Source: Baffinella frigidus (Eukaryota > Cryptophyceae > Cryptomonadales > Baffinellaceae). Taken from it: 26,851 nucleotides of DNA. A program made the translations under genes and the position numbers. Within the stretch, counting starts at the first letter, position 1. Each line of letters begins with the position of its first letter. The notes below the pieces were generated by a model. It had not been told where the DNA came from, did no database searches, and saw nothing but the letters and a program-made list of their open reading frames with translations. The stretch covers positions 848,968 through 875,818 of the forward strand of contig MU646374.1 in the NCBI GenBank assembly GCA_026770585.1. The letters are read 5' to 3'. This document shows positions 22,656-26,851 of this stretch, piece by piece.

Positions 22656-25154
22656 GCTAGCAGGGCCAGGGCGCACCAGGCCCGGCTCGTGCTCGCCAAG
22701 CGTCTTGGCCACGAGCCCTGCTTGATTCGTGTGGTCCGAGGAGGCGCGGTCGTAGGAGCCCTAGGGCCTACCGTGGTCCAACATCGCACGCTAACGCCCC
22801 TAAATTCATATGGGAAACACTGATAGATCAAAAACTGAATTTCAATCAAAATTACTACACGTTTGCTTTAATATTACTAGCAAAGATCCTTATGCGTAGT
22901 CAACTTCATTGAACCCATTGAATAAATTATAAGTGTTTGCGTATGAAATCCGAGGAGGTTTGTTACCAGGCCCGGCTCGTGCTCGCCGAGTGTCTTGGCC
23001 ACGAGCCCCGCTTGATTCGTGTGGTCCGGGCACCACACGCCGGGGTTCGCGCTGATCGCTCGCAGCCCGGGGTCGTATCCTGTAGGGGAGAGCACAGGGG
23101 GGGTTCATGATTTCAGGAAGCATCCACAAAAAACAACGTACACATCCGATGGCTTGCAGCCCGGGGTCTTATCCTGGAGAGGAGAGCACAGGGGGGGGAG
23201 GCGAGGTTTATTAAGTGGACGTACGCGACCACTTTACGCCAGGGGGAGAGGTAGGCCGAGACGCGAGAACACTCGCATGGCGTCACCAGACAGATTCTAT
23301 TCCACAAAGCGTCCATCTAAAATATTTCCAGTACACATCCTGGTATTTTAAGCACGAACGTACGAAATGGCTCCAACGCCAAGCCAAGCCGGGGTCGTAT
23401 CCTGCAGAAGAGAACATGCGGGGGGTTCATGACTGTAGGGGAGAACACACGGGGGTCTCATGATTGTAGGGGAGAACAAACGTGTACGGGGGGGTTGATG
23501 ATTTCAGGAAACCTCTACACCCCCCCCGGAAAAATCCGCCAGAGCAATTCAAAGCAAGCAGATCGCATTTCGGAGGGCCCGTGGAAAGCAGGGCGATCCC
23601 TGGAAATCCGGGGAAGATAGAACTCGGGCGCTGCTGAGCGGGCACGAAGTTCACCTCGGAAGATAACTGAATCCGTTCCTTTTCAATAGGAGGTTGAATA
23701 GGAAAAATCAGTTAGGGCATAGTAAATTTAATCAGGCTTCCCAATTGGATGAAAACGCTAATTAGGGAACTGATTCAGTTATCTTTCGAGATGACAGTTA
23801 TCGCTGTGGACAGGTTCCTATTTGCAAAGCTGGGCAGCGTCACAGTGGCGAGTCTCTTCGCGAAGGAAACGGGCGTGTACACGGAAAGGGATGCACAGTA
23901 GGTGCATGGGCAATCCAACTACGTGTGACGCCCCTACGAGTTTCAATCTCCGGTAGACCGTTTCAATCTCCGGCACAAATTTGTGCGGTAAAGAATGTTT
24001 CACATTTCTCGATGTTTCACATTTGGACCCCGGCTTCGTAGAGCTATTCCGGTAGGACTTGTCGCGTTTTCGATTTCGAGACTTCGAGACTTCGAGACTT
24101 CATTTGTACCATGAGATTTGAAACGGTGTGTTTTAAAACGTTTTACGCCCTTTAAAACCTTTTTGAAGTCTGAAATCTTGAAATCTCGAAGTCGAAAACG
24201 CGACAAGTCCTACCGGAATGGCTCTACGTAGTACTCAAACCTTTCCTTCCTGGAAGGCTGGGAAAGTCTAGCTCTGCCTGAGTTTTATTCTGGCTCGTCC
24301 TTGGAAGTATTGAAGCGCAGAAAGCCAGTGCAAAAGAATTTACAAAGGGGCGAATAGAAAGCCTTTAGGAAGTGCCAGAATAAAACTCAGGAAGGGCTGG
24401 GAAAGTACCACGCAAGAGTGTAGGGCTGACCTGGGAGAACAAGCCAGTTCACACGCAATTTGTAACAACCTTCCGAAATTTCGATTTTCCTGTGGGAAGA
24501 ATGTCCACTTATGAACTTAAGAAATAGTAGAATTCTACTATTTCTCCTGTGTGTCACTCTGCCCTACACTCTTGCGTGGTGTGAAGGCCACCTGGAGAGT
24601 TTGCGCCGATCCACCCGAACATTATGAGCACGACCATCGTGACGTTGATCCCTGCCAGGAAGAGAGCAACTTGAGGGGGTCGGGGGCCTGATGAGCCTGA
24701 TGAGGTTACAAGGGTTGAGGTTGAGGTTGTGTGAGGTTGATCCCTGCCAGAAAGAGAGCAACTTCAGCACACTACGCCCCGATCCTCATCCCGCGAGAAG
24801 CATGGGGATTACTTAGCAGGATTTCTGTTCACACGTGGCTGGGACCGCTGGGGGGCAGGGTTTAGGGTTTCGGGGTTCGGGTTTAGGGTTTGGGGTCTGG
24901 AGGTAAGGGTTTGGTGACAGGAGTACAGGAAGACTTGGTTACCCGCGAAGCAGAGCCAATTCCTTGCACACGGGTCTGGGGCGTGAGGGGAGCAGGGAGA
25001 CGGGGTTTAGAGTTTAGGAGGTCGGGTTTAGGGGTTCAGAGTTACCCGCGAAGAAGGTTGCGACGGCCCCTGCGAGCAAGACCTTGTACGGGACCGCTAT
25101 CCGCCGAGAGGCCTCGAAGGGCTCCCAGCTAGAGGGCATCTCCCACCGCCCCAT
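12031..25154 (-). CDS. Membrane-anchored FkbM-family methyltransferase, 13 exons over 13.1 kb
   Basis: Minus-strand join: 25154-25046, 24651-24592, 23079-22967, 20504-20412, 19840-19799, 19254-19212, 17911-17862, 17716-17669, 16149-16113, 15461-15412, 14855-14778, 13402-13344, 12187-12031. The total is 939 nt, 312 residues plus stop, and all 12 junctions keep phase. Order of domains: about 24 cytosolic residues with RR and K, a transmembrane anchor (about 25-51), a lumenal stem, then an FkbM (Methyltransf_21) fold. Motif I is VIDVGAYDG, the end of strand 2 FEPTP, then NIAISDYSG, the family's KxDxxG site as FMKVDAQGHD, and GAKQLLADHRILVFSTE. Known FkbM enzymes O-methylate sugars or other hydroxyls using SAM; the anchor suggests Golgi/ER glycan work (inference). 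Eleven of 12 acceptors read AG|G; intron 9 would have a GC donor. Divergent from CDC73. Transcription is unproven; the exon choice at 14778 is ambiguous because of copies. Confidence 0.82.
12188..13343 (-). repeat. FkbM intron 12: exon-13 edge copies, GA microsatellite, assembly gap, telomere-like DNA
   Basis: Acceptor-edge copies of exon 13 lie at 12286-12318 (nearly perfect: GTTTGGACTCCCCGTGCC), 12552-12571 and 12603-12620. A decayed family D element occupies about 12623-12717. (GA)n runs 12811-12894 and 12938-12967 flank 43 N at 12895-12937. G-rich telomere-like DNA fills about 13061-13340. A minus-strand stretch MLRVWDVVRDWVPVW at about 13000-13050 is open but fits no phase here. Confidence 0.8.
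12895..12937. other. Assembly gap of 43 N within a GA microsatellite
   Basis: Run of N between two (GA)n blocks, so the real repeat length is unknown. Confidence 0.99.
13344..13402 (-). CDS. FkbM gene exon 12
   Basis: Acceptor ATCTTCAG|CCGGGC; residues PGGAKEGEAMLNWIADLGY. Donor AG|GTGCCC, phase 2. The 'l..lGY' element is typical near the FkbM C-terminus. It is embedded between telomere-like repeats and is the one acceptor followed by C. Confidence 0.8.
13403..14777 (-). repeat. FkbM intron 11: telomere-like DNA, GA tract, element H1, exon-11 copy
   Basis: Telomere-like G-rich tracts at about 13411-13650 and 14069-14378 (the latter with long runs of TTTAGGG and a TTTTGGG variant block). A (GA)n tract lies at 13831-13977. 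Element H1 is at 14381-14541. At 14552-14614 is an exon-11 copy (EQLLSDHGILVFATEISP) lacking a good acceptor. A 200-bp unique piece at 13650-13830 shows nothing I recognise. Confidence 0.75.
14381..14541. mobile_element. Inverted-repeat element family H, copy 1
   Basis: Ends CCACACAGC(T/G)G.CT.CGAAGGGA in inverted orientation, inner GGTAACGGAAA and GGTTCCTACGG, core CCTACGGTAGG. 161 bp. It is just outside the donor edge of the exon-11 copy at 14552. Confidence 0.85.
14778..14855 (-). CDS. FkbM gene exon 11 (the only intact one of four copies)
   Basis: Acceptor CTGCGAAG|GTTCTC, residues VLKGAKQLLADHRILVFSTE and ISPGLM, donor ATG|GTGCTC, phase 0 on both sides. Three other copies exist at 15197-15250, 15032-15084 and 14552-14614, each lacking an edge or with a deletion. 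Confidence 0.78.
14856..15411 (-). repeat. FkbM intron 10: AAAGG satellite, exon-11 copies, family I inverted pair
   Basis: 14879-15020 is a degenerate 10-15 bp satellite (AAAGGTCGTAAAAGG type). Exon-11 copies lie at 15032-15084 (frame-shifted by a deletion) and 15197-15250 (VLDGAKQLLFGHRILIFE, intact acceptor). The latter lies between two inverted family I arms, 15095-15190 and 15276-15386. Confidence 0.75.
15095..15386. mobile_element. Family I element: inverted arms enclosing an exon copy
   Basis: Left arm with TTTGGGCTCA, CCCGGGCTCGTTTT, AAGTTGACGGATTTGTACTG and TGTCAACTTAAG; right arm is its inverse (TCAAGTTGACATGCTGGGTG, CGAGCCCGG, TGAGCCCAAAT). Arms of about 95-110 bp enclose about 85 bp that include the exon-11 copy. 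Single arms occur at 21395, 25651 and 26575. Confidence 0.7.
15412..15461 (-). CDS. FkbM gene exon 10: KxDxxG site
   Basis: Acceptor TTCGCAG|GG, then QWVLFMKVDAQGHDFK, donor AAG|GTCACC in phase 0. In most FkbM proteins this segment reads K.DvEG.E; here it is KVDAQGHD, a visible variation at a conserved site. Confidence 0.82.
15462..16112 (-). repeat. FkbM intron 9: polypurine tract, element K, donor-edge copy, telomere-like DNA
   Basis: Family J polypurine tract (GAAGAACAAG type) at about 15526-15665, preceded by GACTTGTATCGAGAGTAAT. A GTTTCGGGTTTCGTG patch lies at 15710-15775, the copied exon-9 donor edge at 15779-15790, element K at 15793-16030, and telomere-like DNA at 16062-16110. Confidence 0.75.
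15793..16030. mobile_element. Inverted-repeat element K, TA-bounded
   Basis: TATTGTAGATTTCGTCTTAG at the left and its inverse at the right, 238 bp, with inner GCGCGGAATT and GGTCGGG arms and an AT-rich loop. No coding capacity. It sits three bases from the copied exon-9 donor edge. Confidence 0.85.
16113..16149 (-). CDS. FkbM gene exon 9, with a GC donor
   Basis: Acceptor GGAGCAG|GTGAGA; residues VRVEKLDNLVPA, the family's 'V.tLDdlv' segment. It ends GCAG|GCACTA, a GC-AG intron, in phase 1. A copy of this donor edge (GTCCCTGCAG|GCGCGC) lies at 15779-15790. Confidence 0.75.
16295..16392. mobile_element. Inverted-repeat element family H, copy 3, truncated
   Basis: Left end CCACACAGCGGACTTCGAAG and core CCCTACGGTAGGCAACCCGT are present. 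The right end is missing, ending in a G run. Confidence 0.75.
16496..16756. mobile_element. Inverted-repeat element L, TAGAGC termini
   Basis: TAGAGCGGTGTG at the left and CACACCGCTCTA at the right. A second internal inverted block (CACGCCAG.GG.CTCGA) lies at about 16615 and 16722. 261 bp. Termini match the TAGAGC superfamily (C, G). The open frame inside is not recognisable. Confidence 0.75.
17251..17414. mobile_element. Inverted-repeat element family H, copy 2, intact
   Basis: CCACACAGCGGGCTGCGAAG to CTTCGAAGTCCGCTGTGTGG, 164 bp, inner GTTACCTTATC and core CCTACCGCAGGG. The asymmetric arms match H1 in reverse orientation. Confidence 0.85.
17470..17651. mobile_element. Inverted-repeat element family P
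   Basis: ACGAGGATGC then TAGAGGGGCCTATTTA at the left; the inverse (TAAATAGGCCCCTCTA, GCATTCTCGAG) at the right. The inner TA pair at 17480 and 17640 gives the TAGAG terminus seen in C, G and L. It lies immediately 3' of exon 8. A degraded copy is at 1452-1627. Confidence 0.8.
17669..17716 (-). CDS. FkbM gene exon 8
   Basis: Acceptor TTTTGCAG|GTGCAT; residues VHNVDGKWTVLDGESK; donor AAG|GTGCTG in phase 0. Family P element begins 18 bp past this donor, so the exon border is close to a transposon end. The donor choice is inferred from phase. Confidence 0.7.
17717..17861 (-). repeat. FkbM intron 7: 27-bp tandem repeat
   Basis: Four imperfect units of GTCAACAGCGAACGATCAGT plus CAACTCC at about 17724-17842 make up nearly the whole 145-bp intron. 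Confidence 0.85.
17862..17911 (-). CDS. FkbM gene exon 7
   Basis: Acceptor ACGTTAG|GC restores the G of SDYSG and continues EALFVGAFGALERSSP. Donor CCT|GTGAGG, phase 0. Degenerate copies of its GALE segment sit in the preceding intron at 18893-19148. Confidence 0.75.
17912..19211 (-). repeat. FkbM intron 6: family H relic, AACTTTTGGGAAGG satellite, chimeric exon-edge array
   Basis: Relic of family H at about 17954-18093, flanked by direct repeats GAGGTTTTGTATC at 17942 and 18099. A satellite of GGAAGTCGACTTTTGG type lies at 18384-18462. Telomere-like DNA is at 18505-18680 (G-rich) and 18780-18890 (C-rich). Three approximately 100-bp units at 18893-18946, 18988-19044 and 19091-19148 combine part of exon 7 (GGTGCCATTGGAGCCCTTGA) with the exon-6 donor edge (TCGG|GT.CGCC.GAATCC). 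Confidence 0.8.
19212..19254 (-). CDS. FkbM gene exon 6
   Basis: Acceptor TGTGCAG|GACAAG, residues DKIDFQNIAISDYS, donor TCGG|GTCCGC in phase 1. It matches the strand and the 'aisD..G' turn typical of FkbM proteins. Without this donor the frame reaches TAG within 13 codons. Confidence 0.8.
19255..19798 (-). repeat. FkbM intron 5: exon-6 acceptor-edge copies and two satellites
   Basis: Copies of the acceptor edge GGACACGATCAGC (compare exon 6, GCAG|GACAAGATCGAC) lie near 19325, 19454, 19545 and 19665, each with GAAA/GGGA-rich sequence after it. Between them, units like GTGTGAACAACACACC repeat. At 19675-19785 a TGTACAAC decamer array (ACTGTACAACTGTACAAC) is present. Confidence 0.75.
19799..19840 (-). 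CDS. FkbM gene exon 5
   Basis: A 42-bp exon encoding ATRIREAIKDAGMQ between GGGCAG|G and CAG|GTGTGT, phase 0 on both sides. It fits the family helix that follows the FEPTP strand. Short length makes it hard for gene finders. Confidence 0.8.
19841..20411 (-). repeat. FkbM intron 4: direct repeats and a polypyrimidine tract
   Basis: Three AGTATTTTCTGGTACAA units lie at 19905-19960. A family J copy (CTTCTTCTTCTT then GATTACTCTCGATACAGGTC) is at 20007-20063. A 33-bp perfect direct repeat (starts CGTACGACCGCGTCTCC) occurs at 20096-20128 and 20226-20258. A GCAG|GCGAC near 19993 may be a copy of the exon-5 acceptor edge. Confidence 0.75.
20412..20504 (-). CDS. FkbM gene exon 4: SAM-binding motif I
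   Basis: Acceptor TTTGCAG|GTGATC. It encodes VIDVGAYDGKEA, then MARAGHKVLSFEPTPSK. This is the glycine-rich SAM loop and the acidic end of strand 2. Donor AAG|GTTGCG is weak but gives phase 0. Five partial copies of the 5' part lie upstream in intron 3; only this copy runs to FEPTP. Confidence 0.9.
20505..22966 (-). repeat. FkbM intron 3: exon-4 and exon-3 edge arrays, tandem 480-bp duplication
   Basis: Partial copies of exon 4 lie at 20567-20600, 20782-20838, 21013-21050, 21168-21213 and 21348-21370, most starting at the acceptor (CAG|GTGATCGA(T/C)GTGGG). A 37-bp tandem duplication is at 20600-20671. Family J tracts are at 20866-20917 and 21237-21281, a family I arm at 21395-21448. A 24-bp telomere-like satellite (CCCTAACCCCATGCTAA) lies at 21652-21890. 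Copies of the exon-3 donor edge (GAGCCGG(G)CTG|GT) are at about 21998-22074, 22281-22360 and 22665-22760, with a fragment at 21631. Confidence 0.85.
21893..23032. repeat. Tandem duplication U1/U2, microsatellite expanded in one copy
   Basis: 21893-22369 and 22370-23032 share long blocks: ATTACTAGTAAGACCCGA, GTTACCAGAAACGATTAAAT, AGAAGGAGGTGCTTCCGG, GTTTGCTTTAATATTACTAG and AAGTGTTTGCGTATGAAAT. U2 contains exon 3 at its right end. U2 also carries a (CT)n tract of about 180 bp at 22477-22655 that U1 lacks at the same place. Confidence 0.85.
22477..22655. repeat. (CT)n microsatellite
   Basis: About 180 bp of CT with CCCTCT interruptions. The long frames here (repeating SLSL or ERER) are artefacts of the repeat. 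Confidence 0.95.
22967..23079 (-). CDS. FkbM gene exon 3: stem before the SAM fold
   Basis: Acceptor CCTACAG|GATAC. Residues include YDPGLRAISANPG, a CPDHTNQAG segment and LGEHEPGL. It ends CTG|GTAACA in phase 0, directly before motif I as usual in FkbM proteins. Four partial copies of its 3' edge lie in the following intron. Confidence 0.85.
23655..23790. mobile_element. Inverted-repeat element O
   Basis: CTCGGAAGATAACTGAATC at the left and GATTCAGTTATCTTTCGAG at the right, about 24-bp arms, AT-rich interior, 136 bp. It has no terminal TA, unlike the other families. Confidence 0.8.
24039..24226. mobile_element. Inverted-repeat element family C, copy 2
   Basis: TAGAGCTATTCCGGTAGGAC to GTCCTACCGGAATGGCTCTA; inner arms (GCGTTTTCGA, TTCGAGA) differ from C1 but the outer termini are the same. 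TA at both ends. Confidence 0.85.
24268..24391. mobile_element. Repeat family N, copy 2
   Basis: Ends CTGAGTTTTATTCTGGC (24277) and GCCAGAATAAAACTCAG (about 24374) form an inverted repeat. The inverse strand matches 11162-11303. Confidence 0.65.
24406..24581. mobile_element. Inverted-repeat element M with internal 26-bp perfect palindrome
   Basis: TACCACGCAAGAGTGTAGGG at the left; its inverse ends at 24581, ten bases inside the donor of exon 2. A perfect palindrome centred on GAATTC (half-site AGAAATAGTAGAA) spans 24520-24545. Confidence 0.85.
24592..24651 (-). CDS. FkbM gene exon 2: rest of the transmembrane helix
   Basis: Acceptor CTGGCAG|GG. It encodes INVTMVVLIMFGWIGANSP, which completes the anchor begun in exon 1. 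Donor G|GTGGCC, phase 1. The phase-1 end matches the next exon, which is what links this membrane segment to the methyltransferase. Confidence 0.82.
24652..25045 (-). repeat. FkbM intron 1: copies of both splice edges and telomere-like DNA
   Basis: A copy of the exon-2 acceptor edge (CTGGCAG|GGATCAACCTCAC) ends at 24743 and a copy of the exon-1 donor edge (GCTTCGCGGGTAAC) lies near 24938-24952. Telomere-like G-rich patches occur at about 24857-24895 and 25003-25035. Confidence 0.8.
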
Positions 25155-25159
25155 CCTGT
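25046..25159 (-). CDS. FkbM gene exon 1: start codon and signal anchor
   Basis: ATG at 25154-25152 begins MGRWEMPSSWEPF; the charged stretch SRRIAVPYK precedes the hydrophobic VLLAGAVATFFA. It ends G|GTAACT, phase 1. TTCCCAG lies five bases before the ATG and could be a cis or trans splice acceptor for a leader. A second Met at residue 6 is an alternative start. Confidence 0.8.
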
Positions 25160-25841
25160 CTGGGAACACGGCTTCTTGAGGCGGGGCAAGTCACGCGGCT
25201 GCGTGGGTCAAGCTCTCTTGTCTCGCTACAAGGAAAATGCTTTCATGTGGCGTAGTGCAAGAGGAGGTGAGCATTCTTTCACAGAGGTGGGCGTCGCAGC
25301 GAGCCCCAGCAATGCTTCGACCTGCACCCGCATCAGCGGCTGTCTCAGCCGCCACAACCAGGGCACCGCGGGGCGGGCCAACGATTGGCATGCGTCACCA
25401 GTTTTTTTGTCGCACCCCTCGCTCAATCCCTATGGAAAATTGCTTATCCCTGCCGCTGCGAACTCGGGGTAGGGTCGCTCAGGACCTCGAGCAAGGTCCA
25501 GACGCTTCCAGGTCTGTGCTGATCTCGGAAGAGAGCTTGAGCTCTCCTGGAGCCCGCGGTGTGGTAAAATAAAAATAATCGTTTGGAAAATGGATTTGGG
25601 TCCAGGTTATTGGGCACGCCGTTTTGCTGAGCGCGGGACCTTTTATGGTCTAAAGTTGATAGATTTGCAGTGCAAAACAGAATGTCAACTTTTGAGAATA
25701 GTCCTCCAAGGTTTTCAACGAGCAGGAGGGGATCTCGGCGGCGTGGCGCTCGGTGGACCGCTGCTCTCTCGCTCCAGCAGGAGTCCTCGCGGTTGACGGA
25801 GGGCTGCGGGGAGCGGCAATTGTCCGGAGTGGGTGCTCAGG
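25160..25841. promoter_or_regulatory. Divergent intergenic region between the FkbM gene and CDC73
   Basis: About 680 bp must contain both promoters if both genes are active. No TATA box or other motif stands out. A family I arm (AAAGTTGATAGATTTGCAGT... TGTCAACTTTTGAGAATAGTC) lies at 25651-25704, about 140 bp before the CDC73 ATG. Both-strand open frames at 25190-25570 have no recognisable similarity. Confidence 0.45.
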
Positions 25842-26851
25842 ATGTCTGACCCGCTCTCGCTGCTCCGTGAGTATATCATCAACAAGCAGCCTGTTTCGCA
25901 CGATGAGCAGTCCATCATCATCGGGGAGCTGCGCTTCCCGCGCTCGACGGTCACTGCTTACAAGCAGGATCGCGGGCGTGGCGACCCGTACCCCCTCGAG
26001 GCCCTGTATTTCCTCGTTCAGAAGCCCCACCTTGCCGGCGCCGCCAAGACGCGGCCGTACAATGACGAGTGCCGCAAGGCGTCGTTCTCCAAGGTGCTGC
26101 TCGCCGACCAGAAAGACGTGCTGGCCTACTTGACAGGCAAGACCGAGACGTCGCAGTACCTGGTCTCGATCGACGAGCTCGCGGTGCTCGCCGTCCCAGC
26201 CGCGCCCTCGGACGCCCCCTCCGGTACGCTCCCGCCAAGGAGCCCTCCCCCACAGCGCACCGCCCCTGCCGCATCCCCACCAGACCCCGCACCACGACAC
26301 CTGTCCATGAGCACCCGCCGCGTACCCCTTGGTGTGACGCCCCCCCCCCCCAATGGCAGCGCGCCCGGCCGACGCAGACCGCGTGGGCGAGAAGCGGCAC
26401 CGGGAGGAGCCCTCCCTGGACCTGACCAACGAGGACATCAAGGCCGCGAAGCTGGAGTGGGCCGCGGGCATGGACGAGCGCGCGCTCGCGCCCACTGACG
26501 CCGGTGCGCCTCCTCCTAGCTCTATCTCAGTCTATTCGGGGCCACCGATCTGGCGAGCCCGGGCTCTTTTCCGCTCCAAAGATCTGCACTGCACACCGAG
26601 CATGTCAACTTGAGAATAGTCTGGCAGTCAGCCCGAGTGAGGCAGAGGTAGACATCCTTTCCTCCCGAGTGAAGGAGATGGCTGGCGAGGATCCTACGCT
26701 CGGGGGGAGTGATAGAGCCCCCCGCTTCTAGGGGGAGAGTGAGCGAAGCGGGGGGGGTGGGGGTCCTCCCTCCCTCCCTCCCTCCCTCCCTCTGAAGTAA
26801 ACTCCTTTGATCGTTTGCACCGGTGCCTCCCTCCCTCCCTCCCTCCCTCCC
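25842..26851 (+). CDS. CDC73: CDC73/parafibromin, N-terminal part, incomplete at window end
   Basis: ATG 25842 starts MSDPLSLLREYIINKQPV and continues with GELRFPRSTVTAY, DPYPLEALYFLVQKPHL and DRKDLL-like QKDVLAYLTG. This is the conserved N-terminal domain of the Paf1-complex subunit CDC73, which acts in the nucleus with RNA polymerase II elongation and histone modification. Exon 1 is 25842-26223. Intron 1, 26224-26359, has donor G|GTACGC and a C-rich tract before GGCAG. Exon 2, 26360-26503, reads ADRVGEKRHREEPSLDLTNE and ends G|GTGCGC in phase 1. A third exon may start near 26639 with VDILSSRVKEMAGEDPTLG (phase fits CAG|AG at about 26643), but the frame then stops, so a donor would be needed; this part is uncertain. 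The gene runs off the window. Intron 2 holds a family I arm. Confidence 0.85.
26575..26622. repeat. Dispersed repeat family I, arm inside CDC73 intron 2
   Basis: GATCTGCACTGCACACCGAG then CATGTCAACTTGAGAATAGTC matches arms at 15139-15190, 15283-15334 (inverse), 21395-21448 and 25651-25704. The similarity extends upstream into GAGCCCGGGCTC(G)TTTTCC. Confidence 0.8.
26716..26851. repeat. Hairpin and two (CCCT)n microsatellites at the window end
   Basis: CCCCCCGCTTC and GAAGCGGGGGG form a hairpin at about 26718-26754. (CCCT)n tracts lie at 26764-26792 and 26826-26851, the second cut by the window end. Confidence 0.85.

Larger units (their letters stand above)
23080..24591 (-). repeat. FkbM intron 2: exon-3 acceptor-edge copies and four inverted-repeat elements
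   Basis: Copies of the exon-3 acceptor edge (AG|GATA(C/A)GACCCCGG) lie at 23157-23173 and 23385-23401. A 35-bp family with GGGGGTTCATGATTTCAGGA recurs at about 23098, 23422, 23456 and 23489. Then come elements O (23655-23790), C2 (24039-24226), N copy 2 (about 24268-24391) and M (24406-24581). Confidence 0.8.

Noticed and set aside
22422-22849. Arginine/glutamate-rich frame antisense to the CT tract
   Set aside because: Microsatellite translation; its edges overlap the exon-3 copy, which explains the non-repetitive part.
25650-26495. 281-codon minus-strand frame antisense to CDC73
   Set aside because: It mirrors a GC-rich coding exon, has no recognisable domain, and the plus strand has a clear CDC73 match with consistent splice sites.
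1-26851. tRNA, rRNA, retrotransposon or transposase genes
   Set aside because: None recognised on either strand; all mobile elements seen are short and non-coding.

Overview
This is a eukaryotic chromosome end. Base 1 lies in a (CCCTAAA)n tract, so the telomere is at the left and the chromosome interior is to the right. The plant/alga-type telomere unit, intron-rich GC-rich exons, hairpin elements and degenerate telomere-like repeats point to an alga. Nearly every acceptor I could assign reads AG|G, donors are loose (GT plus one apparent GC), and the unit is TTTAGGG. That would suit a dinoflagellate, but a prasinophyte-like green alga cannot be excluded. No rRNA, tRNA, CRISPR array or bacterial-type operon is visible.

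Layout. 1-1220: telomere, a 21-bp minisatellite and degenerate telomere-like DNA. 2208-4797 (minus): a gene of at least five exons, one ankyrin repeat per exon, built by tandem duplication of exon+intron units. 5122-5612: two hairpin elements. 5874-7130 (plus): a damaged WD40 gene split by 200 bp of telomere-like sequence. 7814-11147: a dense cluster of short inverted-repeat (MITE-like) elements in at least five families that insert at or end in TA, some abutting on a shared TA. 10796-11904: four extra copies of part of the last exon of the next gene. 12031-25154 (minus): a 13-exon gene reconstructed here, about 312 codons spread over 13.1 kb. It encodes a type II membrane-anchored FkbM-family methyltransferase. 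25160-25841: divergent intergenic region. 25842 onward (plus): the 5' exons of CDC73/parafibromin, a Paf1 complex subunit, running off the window.

The main discovery is the FkbM gene and its introns. All 13 exons join in phase (total 939 nt). The introns are filled with repeated partial copies of the adjacent exon edges, each with its splice junction. These copies are separated by degenerate telomere-like repeats, microsatellites and hairpin elements. The same architecture, duplicated exons or junctions with telomere-like spacers, appears in the ankyrin gene and beyond the 3' end of the FkbM gene. Subtelomeric tandem duplication therefore seems to have acted at the scale of exon borders. Most short open frames in this window lie in repeats and are not genes.
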